Of a stretch of 64,000 nucleotides of DNA, positions 1 through 10,280 are shown in pieces. A program made the position numbers and the translations under genes. The notes under the pieces were generated by a model. The model ran no database searches. It had not been told where the DNA came from and saw only the letters and a program-made list of their open reading frames with translations. Position 1 is the stretch's first letter. Each line of letters begins with the position of its first letter. Origin of the DNA: Cafeteria roenbergensis (Eukaryota; Sar; Bigyra; Bicosoecida; Cafeteriaceae); contig VLTN01000011.1 of the NCBI GenBank assembly GCA_008330645.1, forward strand, positions 186,001 to 250,000, read 5' to 3'.

Positions 1-2303
1 TCGCCGCGCGCGTGGGCGTGCCCGCGCCGCCGCAGGGCAGGACCATCGACCGGTGGTTCGCCCTCGGCCCCGGCTCGGACCTGACCGGGCTCGGCAGCGG
101 CGAGGGCGGGACCTTCGTGGCGCAGCCCCGCGTGCGGCTGCGCCTGCACTGGCGCCCGCTGTGGGCGGAGCGGCGCGTCGGAAGAGCCATGAGCGTCGAC
201 GCGTCGCTCAGAGGCCTTGGCGTCTCGGTCGTTGACGCGTCCCCCCGCGAAGTGCTCTACCTCTCAGTCACCGGCCTGGGGGCATCGGTGAGCACGTACC
301 ACGACGGGCGGAACGCGGTCGCCGCGTCGCTGGGCGACGTCCAGCTCGACTCGCAGGTGCCTTCGTCGCAGTACCCCGTGGTTCTCTCCCGCCTGGCCAA
401 CACCAGCTCCAACGCGCTGGCAGCGGAGGCCTTCCTGGCGGGCGCGCCGCTCCTGGCGGCCGCAGGGGTGCCGGTGCCGCCCGGCCTGCTGGCCGCCGCG
501 CTTGCCGGGCGACAGGTTACCACCGCCGAGGTGCTCGGCGCCGTGGGCGGCCAGGCTCCCTTCATCCTGTTCACCGCGCTGACGCGCGCAAGCAAGCACA
601 TCGACCTCCACGTCGACGACGTCCAGCTGACGGTGCTGCCGCTGGCTCTGCGCCTCGACGACGGCCTCATCCGCGCGATCATCGACTTCGTGGCTGGCAT
701 GGATCGCGAGGCTGCGGGCGCCGCCGCCCCGGTGGGGGATATTCCGAGCCTCTTGCGGGTCATCCGGCCCGCGCCGCGGCCCGCGCGGCTCCACACCCGC
801 ATCCGCGCCCAGGCGCAGCGGGCCATGGAGGCCAAGGGCTGGGTGGGCGACTGGGCGACTGGGTTCCTCGCGCCGTGGGCAGCCAGGCAGGCGCAGGGGG
901 AGGCGGCCCAGGACCGGGGCGCCGGTCTGATGCGGTCCGCCTCGCCGTGGGTGGTCCGACAAGCGGGCGATGCCGAGGCCGGGGCCGCAGACGCGACGCA
1001 GCCCCGCGCCGTGCCCGCGCCTCCCCCGCGCTCGGCCTCGTCTCTGGGCCGAGGGGGGGGCGCGTCCGCCCGAGCAGGCGGTGGTCCCCGCTCCCCGCCG
1101 CCCCGGCCAACGTCTCCGCCCGTGCGGCCGCAGGCGCCGCCGGGCCCCTCCCCGCGCGCCCCGGCGGCCGCCCTGAGCCCCGCAGCACGCAGCCTGCAGG
1201 CCGGCGCGGCGCGGGCTGACGGGTCGCCGTCCTCCACCGCAACCACGCCGCCGCTGCGGCTGCCACGGCCGGACCGGCTGCGCTCTGAGGGCAGCGCAGC
1301 CGCCCTCGCCAGCCTGCTCAACACCCCCGAGCGGTCCGTTGAGGGCCCCAGCAGTGAGGACGGGCCCGATGCCGGCCTGGGGCGCGACCAATGGGCGGAG
1401 GAGGACGAGGCGGAGGACGAGGCCGGTGACGAGGAGGAGGGCGAGGGCGCTGCGCACCCGCGGTTCGGCGCCGCTGTTCGGGAGCGCGACGCCGACGCCA
1501 CGGCAGTGGCCGACCGCCGCGATGCCGCTCTGAGCTCGGCTGAGCTGATGTCGGCATCCAGGTCGAGCTCCGTTGCGCTGGCTGCGTTCGGCCTGGCTGC
1601 CGCAAGGCCCATGGCTCCGACAGAGCTTGAGCGCAGTCAGTCCATCCTGCAACGGCGCGGGCAGGGGCAGACGCTGGCCAGGGAAGCCCTGGCCACGGCG
1701 CGGCGGCGGCGGCGCGCCGCGGGGGACCGGGCGGCCTGGAGCGCCCTCGTGTCGGCAGCAGCGGACGCGGTGCGCCGCGTGGCCCTGCCGACGCTCGGCC
1801 GCCTCCGCGCGTCTGGAGCGCTGTCGGCGCTGTCCGCGCTGGCCCTGTCCGCTGGCAACTCGGACACAAGCGCCATCGCGGCGACGGGCACGGAGGAGTC
1901 GCGGCTGTACTTCGAGCGGATGCTGCTCCGGCCGGTGTCGCTCGAGGTCTCGGTCCACATGGGGGCGGACCCCCACCTCATCTCCTCCCTACTTCCCGAC
2001 TCGCCGATGCTGCGCGCCGTGAAGCCGGTGCTGGACGGCCTGTCCAACCTGTTCGCCAATATCGACAAGACGGTCATCGCCCTGCCTCGCTTCGTCAGGC
2101 AGGCCGAGTACCAGCCGCAGTCGCTGCTGGCGTCCACGCTGAGCACGCACTACATCGACGGCTTCAACGGCCAGCTATACCACATCACAGTGAGTGCGCT
2201 GGGCTCTGCAGACCTGGTGGGGAACCCGGTGGGGCTTGTGAAGGAGACTGTGGGCTTCCTGCGGCAGCCTGCCACGGCGCTGGTGGACCGGGCGACAGGC
2301 GGG

Positions 2304-2338
<35 letters not shown>

Positions 2339-5300
2339 GGGTGGCCCCGGCGCTGGCGCCGCAAACGGCGCGGCTGACGCGGCCGTGGCCTCTGCCGGCG
2401 AGGCGGCCTTGGGAGGGCGGCAGCAGGCCCAGCGTGTGGCGATGCGTCTGTCCGGCTTCGCGGTGGGCGCAGTGTCCGGCACGGTGGGCTTCGTGGGCAT
2501 GGCCGCAGGCACCGTGCTGGAGAGCGCTGGTGGCGTGCTCGACGCCGTGGGCAAGGGTTTGCGCGCCATGGACTATGACCCAGTGCCCGCTATGCGGCAG
2601 GCGCCTGCGCCGCCGCGCGGGGCGATGGAAGGGTTTGGGCAGGGCTCGCGCATGATCGCAAACGGGCTGATCCACGGCGTGGCCGGCGTGGTGCTAACGC
2701 CGATCCGAATGGCGCGGCAGCGCGGGGCGCTGGGCTTCGCGCAGGGAGTGGCCGCTGGCGTCTGGGGGCTCCCCGCCAAGGCGCTGGGCGGCACGGTTTC
2801 CGGCCTGGGACTTGTCCTCAGGGGCGTGTCCAAGACGGCGAAGCGCGAGCACTCGCGGGAGCAGCGGCAGCGCCCTCCGCGGTTCATGGGCGCCCGCGGT
2901 CTGCTCACGCCCTACTCGCTGCGCGAGGCCGAGGGCTGGGCGCGGCTTTCGGCGCTGCAGTCCCGAGGCGTCGGGGTGGGCGAGACTTACGTGTACCACT
3001 GCCCTGTCATCGACGCGCGCGCCTTTGACCGGACCGGTCTCGAGGACCAGCAGGTGACTGCCACGCGGCTGCTGCTGCGGCAGTTCGACCGCCTCGCCTC
3101 GCTGCAAGCCCTCGCGGCCAACGACATGGGCCGCACTGACGACGACGAGGCCCTCGACGGCGCCGACGGAGTGTGGAGCGAGTGGGGGGGCGACGCAGGC
3201 TCCGAGCACGACGCGGCTGGCGGGCCTGCGGCCGCCTCGGCGCGCATGTCCCCGCCGCACTCCCCGGGCAGCGACGGCGGCGGGCGCGCGGCCCACAGCC
3301 CGGACGGGCCGGCCAGCACAGGCGGCGCTGCAGCCCCGGCTGCGTCCGCCGCGTCGGCCGCCGCCGCGGCGAACCGGAGCGCCGTCCGCGCGATGCTGCG
3401 CGGCAAGCAGTCCGCCATCCGCGCGGCAGAGCTGCGCGGGGCAGCGCGCGTGAGCTCAGCCGTGCGCGGCGAGGGGGGGCTCCGCTCCGCGGGGTCGGGC
3501 GCGGTCGGGTGCTTCCCCGCCGCCGCCATGGGCGCCGTCGGCTCGATGCGAGGGACGCCCCGGCAGCTGACCAGCGCCCGCTACGCGCCGGTGCTGGCCG
3601 AGGCGGCGCCCTTCATCCTGCTCGTCACCGACGCAAGGGTGCGGCTGCTGCATGCGGGGAGCAACCAGGCAGTGGGGCGAGGCACGCTCACGCTGTGGCA
3701 GTACCGCCACTCGCGCCTGTCCGCAGGGGCAGCAGCGGGTGGCGCCACGGGCGCGGCATCCGGGCTTCACGGAGGCGCGAGGGCCATGGCGGCAGCTGCG
3801 CGCGCCGGGGGCGTCCAGCCGCTCATCCAGACCGACACCGACAGGTCCGTGCTCGCCCTGACCATCAAGGAGCGGTCGGCGGGCTGGTGCTGCCTGCTGC
3901 GGTCAGACGTGGAGGCGTCCCTCGGCGCCACCGCAGTGCGGGTCAGCGCGCTGGGCGACGCTGCCAGGCCGCTGGTCAGGCGGCAGGAGGCGTGGGTGGC
4001 GTCGGCCGTGGCAGCTGCTGCCAGGGAGCTGCGCTCCGCCGTCACGCGCCGCGCCGAGGCCAGCGCGAGCATGGCCCTCGCCGACGTCAGGTCCGGGGCC
4101 GCAGCGAGGGCCGCTTCCGCCTCCGGCCGCGCTCACGGCGGCAGCAGGCCCGGATCCCACCACCAGGCCTCCCCCCACTTGGCGGACGCGCAAGGGGCCA
4201 GCAACGTCGTGCAGGCCCTGGCGGCAGCCGCGGCCGCCCAGCGCGAGAGCCAGCAGGGGCCCAGCCCCTCGCCGGTGTCAGGCCCCGTCATCGACGCTGC
4301 TGTGCTGGCTGCAGCGGCCACGGCGCCGTCGAGGCTTCACCGCATGGCGGTGCAGCGTCTCTCAATGCGAGGCACCCGGTCGCTGCACATCGCTGCGGTG
4401 TGGGTCGAGGCCTTTTACCCCGCGGCAGAGCGCCACCTGACTCTGCCTGGCAGGGTGTTCCTGCGGCGGGTAGACCCCGAGATGCGGGCTGCGGTCGAGG
4501 CGGCGGAGGGTCGCTCGGGGCGAGGCAGGGCGGGCGCTGGCGGCACGGGGCGACGCCGCTCGTCCTCCACGGGCGCACGCAGAGCGGGCGAGGCGGGGCT
4601 GCAGCAGCCGCGGCCGTCGCCGCAAGAGGTCGCCTGGCGGGTGGCCTCCACGTCCGCCGCTGCGGCGGCCGCGGCTGCTGCGGCCCACCCCTCGGAAGCC
4701 AAGGGCCGCGACTCGGTGCCGGTGTACGCCATCGGCACTGTGGCCTCGGGCGGCCTGGCAGCAGTGGTGGTGTACCGCACGCTGGATCAGATCGCGGCCG
4801 CACTGGCCAAGGTGCCCTCCCGATGGATGGTGCCTGCGGTCACTGCGGCGCGCCCCCCGGCCGACGCTGGTGCGCCCCGTCGCCCTGTGCGCCTCGTGGG
4901 CGGCGCCCGGCCCTCCATCCCGGCTCTGCCTGAAGTGCAAAAGGGTTGGCGGCTCTTCGGGCGGGGCAGGGGCCTGGACCCCGCCTCCCCGCAGGCGCGC
5001 GACGCCGTGCACGCCACGATCGAGTCGCTCCTGGCGGCGGCGCAGCGCGAGGCAGCGCTGCAGTCCATCGAGCACGCTGCAAGCCTGCCCGCCTCGGCCG
5101 ACGAGGTGCTTCAGGAGGCTGTCTGCTCGCTTTTCGGGGCGAAGGAGGTGCTGCGCGCGGCGGGCGCGAGCGGCAGGTCTGCTGGCGGCGTGCTGCTCAG
5201 CACCAGGCAGCCGGCTCGGTCTGCGGCATCCCCGTCCCGGGCGCTGTCGCCGGGAGCCGCGGCACGCGCCAGCGCGCAAATCGCCTTTGTCAGCCCCATG

Positions 5301-5360
5301 GCGGCTGCGAGGCAGGGAAGGGGAGCGTCCAGCGGCGCCACGCCGGCCTCGAGGCGCTAG
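1..5360 (+). CDS. VPS13: VPS13-family lipid-transfer protein, C-terminal part (5' end outside window)
   Basis: The frame is open at the left edge and runs to a stop at 5358-5360, so only the C-terminal ~1,785 residues are present. VPS13 proteins are rod-shaped bridges that move lipids between organelles at contact sites. Visible hallmarks are a region near nt 200-400 resembling the VPS13 'LY-S...LD-Q-P-S-YPVVL' segment; a stretch at nt 1930-2230 ending in SADLVGNPVGLVKE, which matches the conserved 'GS-DLLGNPVGL' motif; then a glycine-rich amphipathic block at nt 2450-2900 (GxxxG patterns, GARGLLTPYSLREAEGW) typical of the VPS13_C/ATG2-like tail. Near nt 3600, APFILLVTDARVRLL looks like the start of the C-terminal PH-like domain. 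Alanine-rich disordered inserts lie at nt 1000-1600 and 3100-3500. No introns are needed in this part. The next gene is convergent. The family assignment is strong; the paralogue is uncertain. Confidence 0.85.
2299..2337 (+). repeat. GGC trinucleotide microsatellite in the VPS13-like gene
   Basis: A nearly uninterrupted run of GGC codons encodes about 13 glycines in a disordered linker between the conserved NPVGL block and the C-terminal amphipathic region. It is a probable length polymorphism. Confidence 0.9.
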
Positions 5361-6497
5361 ATCGGCCCCTGGCCTCCCGGGCGGATGGATGCCACGTGAA
5401 TGCTGGCTTGGCTGTCACTGTGTGCTGGCAGCTCAGAGTTGCGTCCAATCGTGCATGCATGTGATGCAACTCGCGCGAGCCGTCCCTTGCAGGCACGCAG
5501 ACGCCATGTATGCAGAACAGCGTTTTTGTCCGGTTCACTCCCTCGCCAACACTTGCCCCACAACAAGAGTGACCGCGAAACTGGTGCAAACACACATTGA
5601 GGGATGGTTCCGAGGCAGCAGACGCACCCAGCCAAGGGCGCAGCCGGCGGCACCCGAAAGCGACGGCACACACTCGGCAGCGTTCCGCGCACACACTCCA
5701 CTCTGAGGCTTCGTCTCCCCATGCTGAAAACACACCGCATCATCCCGAGGCGGGCGCGCCGCGCGACGCAGGACCGAGGGACACGACCGAGCATCCATTG
5801 CCTGGGTCGGGTCCCCGAGTGGTCCCAGCGCCGCGAGGCGACGTCCGTTGGCTCGGGCAGCAGGCACCCCAAGTCACGCCTCCCCACGCCCAGCCGGCGG
5901 CCGGGTGCTCAGCCCGTCTCTCTGCGACATGGCGCTGCGACTTGCGATCGAAGTCAAGTCGCGAGGCCTTATCCAGAGGGGGCCGAGATTTGCGAGAATC
6001 GCAAACCGCACTCCATATCCAGTGCGCACCGGTCGACGCCAGTGACGAGAACGATGGCACTCCCGCTGCGTCTCACCGCTTCCGTTCCGGAAGCGGTGTC
6101 GAGCAGCGCAGAACCCGTCTCGCCGTCCAACCAATCGAAGGGAAGGCGCTCCTGCCGCAAGGCCCCTCCCGTGCAACTCACAGGTCACTGCCGCGCTCCG
6201 TGTGCCAGCTGGAAAAGGCACCGCGGGGCGAAGCAAGACACCGTAGTTGCAGGGAGGGGCTCGAAGCGCAGCGCAGCACAGCGAGTTCCGCCAAGAGCAC
6301 CCAGGAGAAACACAGCAACCCGCGACACGACCAAGCCTGCGTCGTCAGCCGCTCTCCTGGGCATCGGTGAACACGAATGCCGGGCGGAGCGACGCTCCCG
6401 GCCCGCCAGGGCATGACGCCTTCCTGCCAAGGTGGCTGGAATGCGCTGCTGCCTGGCGCTCCCGGGACGCGGTCCGCAAAGAAGGTCGAGCAGCTGC
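5361..6497. other. Convergent 3' intergenic region, no gene seen
   Basis: The 1.1 kb lies between the stop of the VPS13-like gene (+) and the stop of 14-3-3 (-). Base composition is less GC-extreme than the flanking genes. Open frames of up to ~270 codons on either strand have no protein-like composition and mutually contradictory reading, so I call none. It presumably holds the two 3' UTRs and polyadenylation signals; no clear AATAAA is visible. Confidence 0.6.
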
Positions 6498-8080
6498 TCA
6501 GCTGTCGAGGTCCTCGACGTTGCCGTCATCGCCGCCGTCGGTCTGGTCCGAGGTCCAGAGGGTCAGGTTGTCGCGGATGAGCTGCATGATGAGGGTGGCA
6601 TCCTTGTACTCGTTCTCATCGAGGCCGTCGAGCTCGGAGATGGCGCTGTCAAAGGCCTTCTTGGCCAGGCTGCAGGCGTCCGCGTGCATGCCGAGGATCT
6701 CGTAGTAGAACACGGAGAAGTTGAGGGCAAGGCCCAGGCGGATGGGGTTGGTGGGCTTGAGCGGGTCGCCGCTGATCTTGCCCTCGTCCTTGCCCTCAGC
6801 CGCGGCCTCGGCGCGGGAGTACATGTCCTTGGCCTTGCCGGCCTGCGCGCTGCGAGCGTCAGCCTGGGCGAACTCGGCGAGGTAGCGGTGGTAGTCCCCG
6901 GCCATCTTGAGGTAGAAGACGGCGCCCTCACGAGACTCGTCGTTGGGGAGCAGGTTGGTGTCAAGAAGGGTCAGCAGGCGGCCGCAGACCTCCTCGAGCT
7001 CCTTCTCCACCTTGGCGCGGTACTCCGCCACGAGGGCGGTGTGGCCGCTGCCCTCCTTGCGCTCAGCATCCTTGGCCTCGATGCTGGAGAGCACGCGCCA
7101 CGAAGCGCGGCGGGCGCCGACCACGTTCTTGTAGGCGACGGAGAGCAGGTTGCGCTCGTCCACGGTGAGCTGCTCGTTGAGCTCGGCGAGGGAAGACACG
7201 TGCTCGACCATGTCCTCATAGCGCTCGGCCTCCTCGGCGAGGCGGGCCTGCGGGAGCATCGGACAGACAGGCATAATACCAACGACGCAACAATCGTGGG
7301 GGGACGGGGCTCAACCGGGCGGCAGACGGACGGACGGACGGACGGCAGGCTGGGCAGGTACACCCGCCAACGGATCGACCAACTCCTCGGCCCATGCGCA
7401 CGCGGCAAGGGCACGGCGGGGAATGGGGTGCAGCCGCCCAGGCGGGCGGACCGTGGTGCAGCGGGCAGGGAGGGAGGGCGGTGCAGCCGGCCGGGGAGCG
7501 GAGCACGCGAGGGTGCACGTCAGGAGCCCAACGGGCGATCAGTGGCGGGATCTGGGACCGTTTCTTTTTCAGCCGCTGGGCTCGGCCGTAGCCGCCAATG
7601 CCGGACAGGCACGCGCGCTCGCGGCCCCCGGCCGCACTTGCCGCAGCCCCAGGCTCCCGAGCCCCGCGGAAGGCCACGGGGCGCGCCCGCGCTGGCTCGC
7701 CGGCCCCGCGGCGGGAGGAGGGGGAAAATGGGCGGGTTTCGATTCGAAGCTGGCTCGACAGCGGAAACGTGTCATCCCGCTACCCCGTTTCCCCCAGCGG
7801 CTGGCGGCCGCTCGATCCGCCACGGAGGGCAGGTTCATTTGGAACCCGAGGTGGAGCGGCCCGAGCCATGGCGCGGGGGGGCGCCAGGCGGGAGCGGCGC
7901 GCCGGGGAGCCGTGCCTCTTCGCCCTCAAAACGGCGTTGCTTGCCGGGAACTCCTTTCGGCCGCCGTCCGCCGACAAGCCTCCTCCCCGGGGCCAGGGCC
8001 CGAGGCTGCCGGCAGCCCAGCGGCGAGGGGACCAACCAGCACGTGCTCACCTTGTACACGAGGTCTTCGCGGGTGGACAT
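6498..8080 (-). CDS. 14-3-3 protein, two exons
   Basis: This is a phosphoserine/phosphothreonine-binding adaptor that acts as a cytoplasmic dimer. Exon 1 (8080-8051) encodes only [10 protein letters not shown]. It is followed by a GTGAGC donor and an 803-nt intron (8050-7248) ending CCCGCAG; exon 2 (7247-6498) starts [13 protein letters not shown]. The spliced product is 259 aa, a normal family length. Diagnostic motifs are [19 protein letters not shown], which carries the Lys and Arg of the phosphate pocket, plus [15 protein letters not shown] and [15 protein letters not shown], and an acidic tail. Phase 0 at the junction rebuilds the family N-terminus exactly. A charged insert (about [14 protein letters not shown]) precedes the PIRLGLALN helix. 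The start is 204 bp from the divergent oxygenase start, so the two probably share a bidirectional promoter. Identification is very secure. Confidence 0.95.
7248..8050 (-). other. Long first intron of the 14-3-3 gene
   Basis: This 803-nt intron is bounded by GT (8050-8049) and AG (7249-7248). It is the longest intron seen in the window; the others are 34-215 nt. It contains a GGAC repeat-like patch near 7320-7345, but no open frame with protein-like character. It may hold regulatory sequence or an alternative first exon; that is inference. Confidence 0.8.
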
Positions 8081-8284
8081 GACTCGCAAGAACAATGGGT
8101 ATCGTGTGCCCCCGCCCGTCGTTGGCGAACCGAAGATCTTGGCTCGGAGCGACGCGCCTCTGCTTCCCAAATGTTTGCGCGCCGCAAACGTTCGAGTCGC
8201 CCAAACTGTGTGCGCCGGGCAGCGCGGCTGCTGCTGCGGCTGCTGGGACGGGGCGCACACTCCTGGCCGACGCGGGGAGGCCGC
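8081..8284. promoter_or_regulatory. Presumed bidirectional promoter, 14-3-3 / oxygenase
   Basis: 204 bp separate the start codons of two divergent genes, so both promoters and 5' UTRs must lie here. No TATA box is evident. The assignment rests on geometry alone. Confidence 0.45.
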
Positions 8285-9433
8285 ATGCTTCGGGTGTCCC
8301 GCGCGCTGCGGCATCCGCCGGCAGCCTGGGTTGGCCCCTGCGGGAGGCGGCTGAGCGCGCTTGCGACAGTCCGGGCGACGGACGCGTCCGCGCTCTTGCA
8401 CGCCCTGTCCACGCAGGGCTTTGCTGTCATTCCTGGCGCGCTGGATGCGGCCCTGGTGCGCGACGCGCTTGGCTCGGTGGCCCAAAGCGTCCTCGGCGAG
8501 GGGGCGTCTGGCTCGCTCCGCGCGGCGTGCGCCTCTGAAGGCGTCCTTCCCGGCTACCACCAGTATGCGCTTGCCCCCAACGCGGGCGCAAGGGCTGAGA
8601 CAAGGGCCTTTCGTGTGTGGAATCCAAGCTGCACTCCGCGCGAGCTCCGCGAGGCGTACACCGCTCACCGCGAGTGGCCCGAGTCAATGCTGCGCGCGCA
8701 CCTCGGGAGCAGGGGCAACTTGTGGCCCGACGAGCTCACTAGGGCGACCGCAACTGCCCTTTGGCAAGGCATGGCCGGCCTGGCTGACGAGCTCCTCTTG
8801 GCGCTCGAGGGCGCGGCCGGCGCGGCGTCCTACCCGGCCGGCGGCGGTGGTCGTGGGGCGGGATGGACTGGTCTGTCGGACTCGCACAGGATGCGAGACT
8901 ACGTCCTTGAGGCGAAGCGGTACGTGGTGCCCGGGGCGGCAGCGCCGGGGGACGCTGAGGCCGAAACCGGGCCAGGCGCCTGGCTGACGGCGCTGCCAGC
9001 CCACTCCGACCTCACCACGCTGACGCTGCTGGCAGCCGGTCCCTCGATGGGCGTTGAGGGCGGGCTAGAGGTATGGGACTGGGCTAGGGGGCAGTGGGAG
9101 GTCGCCGCCGGGCTGGGAGCGGGAGACGTTGTGGTGAATGTGGGCGAGTTTGGAGAGGCGCTGTCGGGCGGCAGGCTACGGTCCACGCCGCACCGCGTCA
9201 GGCTGAGGAGGAGCGCCCAGACGACGCGGGCTGGACAGGGCCGCGCGTGGCGCGAGAGCGTGGTGCTGTTTGCCGCCCCGGATGCCCACACAAACGTGCG
9301 GTCGGCGCGGCTTCCTCCGAGCAAGCAGTCGCTGGACCGCGCGGGATTCGCCAGCCTCCCGCCTGCCAGGTATGGCATCGACCACGCTGTGTGGGACGCA
9401 GAGCCACTTGTGGGGGACCACCTTCCGCTGTGA
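8285..9433 (+). CDS. 2-oxoglutarate/Fe(II)-dependent oxygenase (isopenicillin N synthase-like), probably organellar
   Basis: A 382-aa single-exon protein. It begins MLRVSRALRHPPAAWVG, basic and serine/alanine-rich without acidic residues, which resembles a mitochondrial presequence. The next block (about residues 40-60, LLHALSTQGFAVIPGALD) matches the N-terminal 'DIOX_N' style of the family. The iron ligands are visible: HSD (His240, Asp242) in PAHSDLTTLTLLA, and His303 in LRSTPHRVRL. The later RESVVLFAAPD matches the R-x-S element that binds 2-oxoglutarate. Such enzymes hydroxylate or oxidise small molecules using O2, Fe(II) and 2-oxoglutarate; the substrate cannot be inferred. A Gly/Ala-rich insert lies near residues 180-195. 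ATG 8285 was chosen because homology begins soon after it and it is the first Met giving a presequence. Confidence 0.85.
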   Translation: MLRVSRALRHPPAAWVGPCGRRLSALATVRATDASALLHALSTQGFAVIPGALDAALVRDALGSVAQSVLGEGASGSLRAACASEGVLPGYHQYALAPNAGARAETRAFRVWNPSCTPRELREAYTAHREWPESMLRAHLGSRGNLWPDELTRATATALWQGMAGLADELLLALEGAAGAASYPAGGGGRGAGWTGLSDSHRMRDYVLEAKRYVVPGAAAPGDAEAETGPGAWLTALPAHSDLTTLTLLAAGPSMGVEGGLEVWDWARGQWEVAAGLGAGDVVVNVGEFGEALSGGRLRSTPHRVRLRRSAQTTRAGQGRAWRESVVLFAAPDAHTNVRSARLPPSKQSLDRAGFASLPPARYGIDHAVWDAEPLVGDHLPL

Positions 9434-9693
9434 TCCCGGCTTGCGGCTAGCGCGCGAGCGCGTGAATGCAGAGCAGCAAACATTTTTGGGATGCGGTTGC
9501 CCAGCCACTCGCGCCTGGCTCGCAACGGAACACCGCGCTTGCCGCGCAAGCGCCTGGCTTTCCTTTTTCCCCACTTGCTCCTGTGCGCCCTCTGGAGGCC
9601 TGGTGGCTGCGGCGCCCACGCCAGCGGCAGCAGGCTCGCAAAACAACCGCGCTCTGTGCGGGCTCGGTCCCCCTGTCCGATTCTCGCCCGGAG

Positions 9694-10068
9694 ATGGCCG
9701 CCGCTGCAGCCGTCGGGCGCCGGTCCGTCGCAGCCACGCCCAAGCGCGCGGACATGAGCGACCCGCAGGCGACAACGTGGCTTCACGTCGCGAGCGACAT
9801 CGAGCTGAAGGCAACGGACGCGCCCCCCGAAATTCGGCACGTTGCGTTCGTGGCGGCTCGGCTGGCGCTGCGCAAGCGGACAACGGGCGCCCTCTCGCAC
9901 GACCACGAGGCTGCGAAGGAGATTGCGCAGGCCCTGGCTGTGGAGCACAAGGGCTCTTGGCACGTCATGGTCGGCCCGGCGTTCGCCGCAGTGGTGACGC
10001 ACGAGGTCGGCACCAAAGTCTTGTTCACGCTTGGAGGGACGGGCGTTTTGGTGTTTCGGCACGGGTAG
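9694..10068 (+). CDS. Dynein light chain, LC8/DYNLL-like
   Basis: A 124-aa protein, or 104 aa if it starts at the downstream Met (9754, MSDPQATTW). The C-terminal half matches the LC8 fold: SWHVMVGPAFAAVVTHEVGT corresponds to the family's 'WH-IVG--F-S-VTHE', and it ends in a hydrophobic strand closing with VLVFRHG, as in 'ILLFKSG'. LC8 is a dimeric hub that binds short linear motifs in dynein intermediate chain and many other partners. The N-terminal strand is diverged, so this may be an axonemal or otherwise specialised paralogue rather than canonical DYNLL1. The gene sits 260 bp after the oxygenase on the same strand and convergent to the kinase gene 212 bp downstream. Confidence 0.85.
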   Translation: MAAAAAVGRRSVAATPKRADMSDPQATTWLHVASDIELKATDAPPEIRHVAFVAARLALRKRTTGALSHDHEAAKEIAQALAVEHKGSWHVMVGPAFAAVVTHEVGTKVLFTLGGTGVLVFRHG

Positions 10069-10280
10069 CCGTCTGAACCGGTGCGCCAGCTGTGCCCGCG
10101 ACGCTGCTGCACAGGTGTGGCGCGCAGTGTGGCGCCCGGCTCCCTGCCAAACGAGGGCCATCCGCTGAGAAGCGCGCTTTGCTTGCGCCTGCCTGCCACG
10201 CTCATGCACACCGCTCAAGAACTTGCAAGCCCACTGCTCGCAACGGACAGCTGCATCACAAGGGTTTCCGGGCCTGCGCG

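Noticed and set aside
257-1976. Long minus-strand frames (451 and 570 codons) opposite the VPS13-like gene
   Set aside because: They are antisense shadows: the + strand frame carries VPS13 homology and the minus products are Arg/Ala/Gly-rich without any family pattern.
3173-4933. 586-codon + frame inside the VPS13-like gene
   Set aside because: It overlaps the conserved VPS13 frame in another phase and reads as Arg/Gly-rich noise.
6432-8354. 640-codon + frame opposite 14-3-3
   Set aside because: 14-3-3 on the minus strand is unmistakable; the + frame is its complement plus intron.
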